Below are positions 1-5,042 of a stretch of DNA of 8,078 bases, one piece after another. The stretch is taken from contig RFFQ01000153.1 in the NCBI GenBank assembly GCA_003697105.1, positions 1 through 8,078 of the forward strand, in the 5' to 3' direction. Source of the stretch: Gemmatimonadota bacterium. GTDB taxonomy: Bacteria > 4572-55 > J002. The position numbers and the translations under genes were made by a program. The notes beneath the pieces were generated by a model, which made no database searches, was not told the origin of the DNA, and saw only the letters and a list, made by a program, of their open reading frames with translations. Position 1 is the stretch's first letter. Each line of letters begins with the position of its first letter.

Positions 1-932
1 AGCGGGTCAACTTCAATTTCCGGTGTTCCGCCGCTTTCCCCTCCGATGCCGTCCAGTGGGACATTGAAGATGGGGTCTTGATTCGAGAAATTGATGATTT
101 GCAAGTTGTCGCTGATTTCACCTGCCCGATCCGGACTAAAATGCACCTGAAAGTCATAAACTTCGGTTTCGGCGATTTCCAAGATGCCGCTAACCTCTAA
201 AATGGCACTTGGATTCCCCCATTCCAAAACCCCCAACCCGCTTACTTCAATGGTAAAAGCCGGATCGAACGTGACTAAACTGGTGATATAGAGGTCGTCA
301 TCACCGGTATTCGCAATGCTCACCGTTTGGCTTGCCATTTCGCCAATTTCGACCTCGCCATATGTGATACTCAATGGAGAAACAGACATTTCCCCCACGT
401 CATCATCTGTAAGGTTTGGTGCGCCCGGCGTGCCGTCTTCTGTTTCGGCTAGCCAGGCATACGGTTGGCTGTTATCCAATACTGGCGCAATTAACTCCAG
501 AGACCGGTTTCGATCATCTCCATCGGCATCGTCGGGCCACGGTCGATCATCTAAATACGGAACCAGATCAACCAAATTGTCATCTGGGTCGAACAGGCGT
601 ACCTGATCACCATCATTACCTAAATCAAACCCATAACTGCCGATGACGTTATCCACATCGTCATAATAGGCTTGAAAGGCACTCAAATTTCGGGCGAGTA
701 CGACATATTGACCCGCCGGTAACGAGTATGGGGGCAGAGTGAATTCTTCGTCCCCGCCATTCCGAAAAATCCACCCGCCCAAATTCAACGAGGTTGGTCC
801 CGCGTTATACAGCTCGATAAATTCAGTTTCATCACTTAAATATGGGTTGTACTGAATCTCATTGATGACGACTTGCGCTTGCGCCAAACTCGCCCCGATC
901 AAGAGCCAGAAGAGAATTAATCGTGATAACAT
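1..932 (-). CDS. Secreted lamin-tail-domain protein with Hydin-like repeats, 3' end outside the window
   Basis: The reading frame is open from the ATG at 930-932 to the left edge: 310 codons plus two bases, with no stop. Residues 1-19 form a signal peptide (MLSRLILFWLLIGASLAQA). Residues 20 to about 150 match a lamin tail domain, with VVINEIQYNP, then EFIELYN, LNLGGWIF and a QYVVLARN segment. This Ig-like fold is common in secreted proteins and nucleases of the FCB group. After a short acidic linker, residues 183-296 resemble a Hydin/ASPM/choice-of-anchor-D module (SVSPLSITYGEVEIGE, TVSIANTGDDDL, VHFSPDRAGE). A second copy appears to start at PEIEVDP as the window ends. Such proteins often finish with a sorting domain, which cannot be seen here. 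It lies 55 bases behind the cohesin-dockerin protein and is probably co-transcribed with it. It is very likely exported. Its function is unknown; a structural or adhesive surface role is inferred. Confidence 0.88.
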   Translation of the reverse strand, partial: MLSRLILFWLLIGASLAQAQVVINEIQYNPYLSDETEFIELYNAGPTSLNLGGWIFRNGGDEEFTLPPYSLPAGQYVVLARNLSAFQAYYDDVDNVIGSYGFDLGNDGDQVRLFDPDDNLVDLVPYLDDRPWPDDADGDDRNRSLELIAPVLDNSQPYAWLAETEDGTPGAPNLTDDDVGEMSVSPLSITYGEVEIGEMASQTVSIANTGDDDLYITSLVTFDPAFTIEVSGLGVLEWGNPSAILEVSGILEIAETEVYDFQVHFSPDRAGEISDNLQIINFSNQDPIFNVPLDGIGGESGGTPEIEVDP

Positions 933-937
933 GACTG

Positions 938-943
938 CTCCTT
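938..943 (-). promoter_or_regulatory. Ribosome binding site of the lamin-tail protein gene
   Basis: The minus strand reads AAGGAG here, five bases before the ATG at 930-932. This good Shine-Dalgarno match fixes the start of the partial gene, and the signal peptide begins directly at that codon. Confidence 0.8.
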
Positions 944-975
944 TTTTATTTGTGGGGTGACACTACGTTCTATTC

Positions 976-987
976 GGAAATATTTCC
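976..987. repeat. Perfect 12-base palindrome next to a stop codon
   Basis: GGAAATATTTCC is fully self-complementary and touches the TAA stop (988-990) of the cohesin-dockerin gene. It lies within the 55-base gap before the lamin-tail gene. It has no loop and no following T-run in the transcribed direction, so it does not look like a terminator. It could be a protein-binding site or a chance AT-rich palindrome. Confidence 0.5.
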
Positions 988-3447
988 TTATTTGAGCAAT
1001 ACCATTGGTCGCGTTTCGGTAAACTCTCCGGCATCAAGGTGATAGAGATATACTCCTGATGGAACGGGTGTTCCGGCACTGTTCGTCCCGTTCCATTCCA
1101 CCGCATAGTGATCTGCCGCTTGCGGCTGATCGACTAAAACCCGGATCAACTGCCCCTTGAGGCTGTAAATCGATAGTGTGGCGTGAGTTTCCACCGGTAA
1201 CGTGTAGCGGATAGTCGTTTTGGGGTTAAACGGATTGGGGTAATTTTGGAGTAATGTGTAATGTTGAGGCGTCGTTTCCACTGCCGGCAGTTCAACCCCT
1301 TTGGGATCGGCAAGTTTGATGTTGTCTATCTCCACGAGCGCGGTTCCAGACTGCTTCACGTAAAATTCCAACGTGGCAATCACGCCGCCGCCGGTAACGG
1401 CGCCGCCCGCGCCGTAACTGAATGCCGCATAGCGGGTTTGTCCTGCCTCAATGGTCGCCTCAATATCTGCCACATACCGTCCAGATTTCCCCAGAAAGCC
1501 GCGTTGCTCAATCTGCCGGAGTTCCAGTTGTTCCGGGGCGTAGCGCACATCAAACTGGTACGCGCCCAGACCTTCCGCATAGCTCACATTATCAACCTGT
1601 ACATCAATTGCCAGTACCTCTCCGGCAGAGACCGACCGGTTATAATTTGCCAAACTGACTTGAATCTCATGAACGCCGGTGGGCGTACCGGTGGAGGGTA
1701 TTTCTTCCGGGAAGGGGCTGGTTTCACCCCAGTGAGATGCAATGATCTGTAAATCCAGCACATCGATACAGCCATTTTCATCAAAATCATATGCCGGAAC
1801 GTACCCGACCTCACCGGAACAGGTATTCCAGCGATCCGCAACCAACTGAATATCGAGCGCGTCCACTTCACCGTCATTATCGGGATCGAACGGATAGGGT
1901 TGCTCCACAATCGAGACGCTACCGTTGGCAATCCGCGTGGGGATACTCACCCCGTGAATATTACCCACCTGCACATTATCAAAGGTGATGTTTGCCGTGC
2001 CCATTCCTAAACTTGTCCAGTAGATGACACCCAAAATGCCGGCGCCGCTGGGTCCGGCATTATCGCCGTAGCTGTATGCGCCAAAGTCCAATCGACCGGC
2101 GGTATTATCCACAACCGGTCCCAGTGGGGAGACGGTACGTCCGGTACTGCCTAGAAAATCACCCAATTCGACCGAATCGACCTGCACGAGTGCCGCATTA
2201 AAGGTTACATCCAGATCGAAGGCACCTAAATTGTTGACATCATCAATCACAATATGGGTCACAAAGGGCATCCCCTCCGATGTTTGTTGCCAACTGGGAT
2301 CGACTCGAACGACGGTATTCGTGGGTTGTCCCACATTAAACCGGTAGGTATTGTTGGGCGCACCGCCCGGATCGGTGGCGCGTTCTCCATCACCGGCAAT
2401 TGCGGCGACATAGTAATCAACGGTGGTGCCCAAAGCTTGTCCCGGAATATCTGCCGTGTACGTTACCGGGTCGGAGCCACCGCCACCGCCACCGCCGCCT
2501 CCTTGTGGCGTGGCGTAAATTCGCATTCCATCCACGTGGCAACCGCTGGTGTTGCACGAGCCATTACTGAACGTACTTATCATGTCAAATGTTTCGCCGT
2601 TGTAGCTTAAACTGGCGGTATAGGGGGGTTGGGGGGTTGGGTCATCATCGTCCACTTCCAGCCAGATGTTGCCATACAGTTGGCTACTCGTCAGGGTGTA
2701 CGTATGTCCGGCGTTGTCTTCAATGGTGATAATCGCTCCCGGAACGACATTCGACCCGTTGAGGTCGTCATAAATTGTGCCACCAAAGGCAAACTCATCT
2801 TCACCGGGACCGCCGTCATAATGGCATGCTCCGCAGTCCTCACCGGGGCGGTGCGATTCATCCTCATCATCGTCCCGCAAGCCCCAATCAAAGCGGGTTT
2901 CATGTACCGGTGGGATGAATGACACGGCGGGGACTTCGGTCATGGCAACTTCGGTAAAATTAACACCGCCATCTATGCTATAAAAGAGGGAGACGGACTC
3001 GACCCCGCTCTCATCTAAGACGGTCGTTTGAACCTCATAAGGACCGTTTTCGTCTTCGGTATCTGGCAATTGAGTGGTGTTGCTGATCAAGGGTCCACCG
3101 GTTGCCCCGGGGAAGGATGCCGGGTCTCCTGGATTTGTCACCTCTGCCGGATTGCCCGGATCGGGGTCACCAATTGACCACGTGCCGGTGGAATCTTGCA
3201 ATTCCACACCGTTGGAGTAGCCATCATTGTCAGAATCAATGGCGGCGAGTACCGCATCCCAAAGATGGTTGTTCGCGGCAAAATCATCGGCAAAGGGGGT
3301 ATGGGTGCCCCCTTGTTGGGTCGCGTGGCAGGAGAGGCACATATCAACTGCGCCATTGGGGATTTGATTTTCATAGCCGGGCAGTGCCCAGACCACTAGA
3401 GGGGCGCAAATAAAAAGAATACCGAGTAAAATCAACTGCTTATACAT
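988..3447 (-). CDS. Secreted haem-motif protein with cohesin-dockerin-cohesin block and T9SS sorting domain
   Basis: The product is 819 residues from an ATG with GGAGG seven bases upstream. A longer TTG start at 3498 has no such support and would bury the signal peptide. Modules in order: signal peptide 1-21 (MYKQLILLGILFICAPLVVWA); temptin-like segment about 22-113, with IPNG, haem-type CLSCH at 37-41 and a calcium-type DSDNDGYSNG at 71; an Ig-like domain starting near 117; an insert at about 172-327 holding CGACH (205-209), a carboxypeptidase-regulatory-like beta module, CNTSGCH (298-304) and nine glycines (316-324); return of the Ig-like domain to about 373; cohesin-like module 377-513; dockerin 520-573 with two calcium loops (DPDNDGEVDALD and DFDENGCIDVLD); second cohesin-like module 593-724; and a C-terminal domain 729-819 starting near NYPNPFNP, as in type IX (Por) sorting signals. 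It is therefore expected to cross the outer membrane and become surface-attached or released. Covalent c-type haem binding is predicted from the motifs only. Its position just behind the sigma-54 activator gene suggests control by it, but no sigma-54 promoter was found in the 47-base gap. Confidence 0.9.
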   Translation of the reverse strand: MYKQLILLGILFICAPLVVWALPGYENQIPNGAVDMCLSCHATQQGGTHTPFADDFAANNHLWDAVLAAIDSDNDGYSNGVELQDSTGTWSIGDPDPGNPAEVTNPGDPASFPGATGGPLISNTTQLPDTEDENGPYEVQTTVLDESGVESVSLFYSIDGGVNFTEVAMTEVPAVSFIPPVHETRFDWGLRDDDEDESHRPGEDCGACHYDGGPGEDEFAFGGTIYDDLNGSNVVPGAIITIEDNAGHTYTLTSSQLYGNIWLEVDDDDPTPQPPYTASLSYNGETFDMISTFSNGSCNTSGCHVDGMRIYATPQGGGGGGGGGSDPVTYTADIPGQALGTTVDYYVAAIAGDGERATDPGGAPNNTYRFNVGQPTNTVVRVDPSWQQTSEGMPFVTHIVIDDVNNLGAFDLDVTFNAALVQVDSVELGDFLGSTGRTVSPLGPVVDNTAGRLDFGAYSYGDNAGPSGAGILGVIYWTSLGMGTANITFDNVQVGNIHGVSIPTRIANGSVSIVEQPYPFDPDNDGEVDALDIQLVADRWNTCSGEVGYVPAYDFDENGCIDVLDLQIIASHWGETSPFPEEIPSTGTPTGVHEIQVSLANYNRSVSAGEVLAIDVQVDNVSYAEGLGAYQFDVRYAPEQLELRQIEQRGFLGKSGRYVADIEATIEAGQTRYAAFSYGAGGAVTGGGVIATLEFYVKQSGTALVEIDNIKLADPKGVELPAVETTPQHYTLLQNYPNPFNPKTTIRYTLPVETHATLSIYSLKGQLIRVLVDQPQAADHYAVEWNGTNSAGTPVPSGVYLYHLDAGEFTETRPMVLLK
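2476..2502 (-). repeat. Glycine-codon triplet repeat encoding nine glycines
   Basis: Nine consecutive glycine codons (mostly GGC and GGT alternating on the minus strand) encode residues 316-324 of the cohesin-dockerin protein. The tract lies between the last haem-type motif and the resuming Ig-like domain, so it looks like a flexible hinge. Triplet repeats of this kind can change length in whole codons without breaking the frame. Confidence 0.85.
2623..2641 (+). repeat. G-tract tandem repeat inside the cohesin-dockerin gene
   Basis: The plus strand carries two copies of GGGGGGTT followed by GGG. This is the template strand of the gene. The minus strand encodes a proline-rich linker (residues around DPTPQPPY) after an acidic run. 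Each six-base G homopolymer is a possible slippage site that would cause a frameshift. Confidence 0.7.
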
Positions 3448-3454
3448 GATATAT

Positions 3455-3459
3455 CCTCC
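3455..3459 (-). promoter_or_regulatory. Ribosome binding site deciding the start of the cohesin-dockerin gene
   Basis: The minus strand reads GGAGG seven bases before the ATG at 3445-3447. This strong site, with a signal peptide starting at that ATG, supports the shorter start over the TTG codon at 3496-3498, which would overlap the end of the response regulator gene. Confidence 0.85.
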
Positions 3460-3477
3460 AAAAATACAGGTGAGAGA

Positions 3478-3495
3478 AACCGGTAGTTTCCGGTT
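3478..3495. repeat. Inverted repeat at the end of the response regulator gene
   Basis: AACCGG and CCGGTT form a perfect six-base stem around a six-base loop. The repeat reaches the stop codon of the response regulator gene (3495-3497) and lies in the 47-base gap before the next gene. A T-run is lacking (TCTCTC follows in the transcribed direction), so a terminator is unlikely. It could affect mRNA processing or be a weak attenuator. Confidence 0.45.
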
Positions 3496-4889
3496 CAATC
3501 GGTTTCCGTTTCATCATCGCTGATGAGACCGTACTTTTTTAATTTGTAGTGCAAATGACTGCGGCTAACCCCCAGCAACCGCGCGGCTTGCGCCTGTACG
3601 TCTTTTGATGTTGCTAATGCTTTAGCAATAATCTGTTTTTCGATGTCTTCGATGAGTTCGGGTAAGGTTTCGCCGTTTTCCAAGCGGCGCAAATAATTCT
3701 CACTATCGGTTGGTTCGCTATTCATCTTTTCGAAGGTTTCGGGCAAGGCGGTGGGGGTAATGGTTTCGGTGGGGGAGAGTACGACGGCGCGTTCGATCAC
3801 ATTTTGCAATTCCCGAATATTGCCGGGCCAGGAATAGTGTGTGAGCAGGCGGTAGGTTTCGGCACTGAGGACGGTCTGTTTGTTTAGTTGGCGGTTGTAC
3901 TGTTCCAAAAAGTGTTGTGCCAATAAAGGGATGTCATCTTTACGTTCTGCCAAAGGGGGTAGATGGATCTGCACCACGCTCAGGCGGTAGTACAAATCTT
4001 GCCGGAATTTGCCGGTGTCCATCAGCTGTTGTAGATTTTGATTGGTGGCGGCAATGATCCGCACGTCCACTTTGATGGGTGAGATGCCGCCAACCCGCTC
4101 AAATTCCTGCTCCTGCAATGCCCGTAGAATTTTAGCTTGTAAGCTGAGTTGCATATCGCCGATCTCATCTAAAAAGAGGGTGCCCCCGTTGGCGAGTTCA
4201 AATTTTCCCTTTTTTTGCTGGTGGGCGCCGGTGAAAGCTCCTTTTTCATAGCCGAACAACTCGCTTTCCAGTAGATCGTGGGGGATGGCGGCACAGTTGA
4301 TCTTAACAAAGGGCTGGTGAGCCCGGTCGCTGAGTCCGTGAATCGCTTTGGCAATCAGTTCTTTGCCGGTGCCGCTTTCTCCTAAAATCAGAACCGTTGT
4401 GGGCGTAGGCGCCACCTGCCGGACGATTTCAAAAATATGTTGCATCTTGCTGTTCCGGCTGATGATATTCCGAAATTCATATTGTTGCCGGACTTCCTCC
4501 CGTAATTGGCGGTTTTCCCGCCGCAGGTCATAGACCTCCAGCGCTTTGGCGACGGTAGATTTGATCTGGTTGACTTCAAATGGTTTGGTGATATAGTCAA
4601 ACGCACCCTGGCGCATTGCCTCAACGGCACTTTCAATCGAACCATGCGCCGTAATGAGTACAACCGGAACATCTGGGGCGATCTGCTTGATTTCGCTCAT
4701 TAACTGCATCCCATCCATGTTGGACATGCGAATATCACTGATGACCAGATGGCATTCGATTAATTTGAAGGTTTCCAAAGCAGTCAACCCATCTGTGGCG
4801 GTGCGGATGGTGTGCCCTTCTTCCTCTAGCATCATCCGCAAGACGGTCAGCATATTTTTTTTGTTATCGACAATCAGGATATGCGCCAT
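3495..4889 (-). CDS. NtrC-family sigma-54-dependent response regulator
   Basis: The product is 464 residues with the full three-domain layout of NtrC/PilR-type activators. The receiver domain (1 to about 117) has the phospho-acceptor Asp52 in VISDIRMS, Thr80 in VLITAHGS and Lys102 in YITKPF. The acidic pocket reads Asp8-Asn9 in place of two acidic residues. The central AAA+ domain carries Walker A GESGTGKE (170-177), the sigma-54 contact loop GAFTGA (217-222), Walker B TLFLDE (237-242), FRQDLYYRL (295-303) and SWPGNIREL (353-361). The C-terminal Fis-type helix-turn-helix spans about 419-455 (AARLLGVSRSHLHYKLKKYGL). The intact GAFTGA and Walker motifs indicate a working ATPase that remodels sigma-54 RNA polymerase. 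The ATG at 4887-4889 is chosen because it begins the receiver strand (MAHILIVD) and has GGAG upstream; a TTG at 4991 would add 34 residues with no domain match. The partner is almost certainly the upstream histidine kinase. The targets are unknown, and the flanking surface-protein genes are the obvious candidates. Confidence 0.96.
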   Translation of the reverse strand: MAHILIVDNKKNMLTVLRMMLEEEGHTIRTATDGLTALETFKLIECHLVISDIRMSNMDGMQLMSEIKQIAPDVPVVLITAHGSIESAVEAMRQGAFDYITKPFEVNQIKSTVAKALEVYDLRRENRQLREEVRQQYEFRNIISRNSKMQHIFEIVRQVAPTPTTVLILGESGTGKELIAKAIHGLSDRAHQPFVKINCAAIPHDLLESELFGYEKGAFTGAHQQKKGKFELANGGTLFLDEIGDMQLSLQAKILRALQEQEFERVGGISPIKVDVRIIAATNQNLQQLMDTGKFRQDLYYRLSVVQIHLPPLAERKDDIPLLAQHFLEQYNRQLNKQTVLSAETYRLLTHYSWPGNIRELQNVIERAVVLSPTETITPTALPETFEKMNSEPTDSENYLRRLENGETLPELIEDIEKQIIAKALATSKDVQAQAARLLGVSRSHLHYKLKKYGLISDDETETD

Positions 4890-4890
4890 A

Positions 4891-4913
4891 TCCAACTCCG
4901 GGAATCCGTTGGA
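4891..4913 (-). promoter_or_regulatory. Ribosome binding region of the response regulator gene with possible hairpin
   Basis: GGAG (4896-4899, minus strand) lies six bases before the ATG and is the likely Shine-Dalgarno site. TCCAAC and GTTGGA form a perfect six-base stem with an 11-base loop. The 3' arm covers the spacer between the site and the start codon. In the mRNA this could partly hide the ribosome site. The ribosome binding site is well supported; the hairpin's function is speculative. Confidence 0.55.
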
Positions 4914-4955
4914 GTTCCAAAATCTGAAGGGTGAGTAACTTCGGTTTAGAGTCCT

Positions 4956-4979
4956 GGGGTCAAGACACCTTGTGACCCC
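4956..4979. repeat. Inverted repeat in the leader of the response regulator gene
   Basis: GGGGTCA and TGACCCC form a perfect seven-base stem with a ten-base loop, 66 bases before the response regulator start. The loop can add an inner CAAG/CTTG pairing. No T-run follows in the transcribed direction, so it is not a standard terminator. It may be an operator, a leader-RNA hairpin or an mRNA-processing site. Confidence 0.5.
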
Positions 4980-4986
4980 GACGTCT

Positions 4987-5030
4987 GTCAAAAAATTTGA
5001 AATCGATTCCAGTTTGCGTCAAAGAATTTG
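4987..5030. repeat. Pair of 13-base direct repeats with dyad symmetry between kinase and regulator genes
   Basis: GTCAAAAAATTTG (4987-4999) and GTCAAAGAATTTG (5018-5030) differ at one base and start 31 bases apart, close to three DNA helical turns. Each has a dyad of the form TCAAA-N3-TTTGA or TTTGT. Paired, helically phased dyads upstream of a regulator gene are typical of binding sites for dimeric activators, so autoregulation is plausible. The sites are AT-rich, which raises the chance of coincidence. Confidence 0.5.
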
Positions 5031-5042
5031 TACGCGGTGAGC

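Noticed and set aside
1261-1752. Plus-strand open frame of 163 codons opposite the second cohesin and dockerin
   Set aside because: It is antisense to clearly conserved domains, and its translation is rich in Arg, Cys and His with no recognisable motif or good ribosome site.
3385-3447. Possible lipoprotein signal (LFIC) in the cohesin-dockerin protein
   Set aside because: The residue before Cys is Ile rather than Gly, Ala or Ser, and a normal signal peptidase I site follows further on.
3453-3465. Second -7-like match TATTTTTG before the cohesin-dockerin gene
   Set aside because: It lies directly against the ribosome site, which would leave no room for a transcript start ahead of it.
3448-3494. 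Sigma-54 promoter (GG-N10-GC) expected behind an NtrC-type activator gene
   Set aside because: No acceptable match was found by eye here or in the other intergenic gaps; a scored matrix scan of the window and flanks would be decisive.
3448-3498. TTG start adding 17 residues to the cohesin-dockerin protein
   Set aside because: It overlaps the regulator's stop and would precede an intact signal peptide; the internal ATG has GGAGG at ideal spacing.
4890-4991. TTG start adding 34 residues to the response regulator
   Set aside because: The extra residues match no receiver structure and run through the inverted repeat and hairpin; the ATG at the first receiver strand is better supported.
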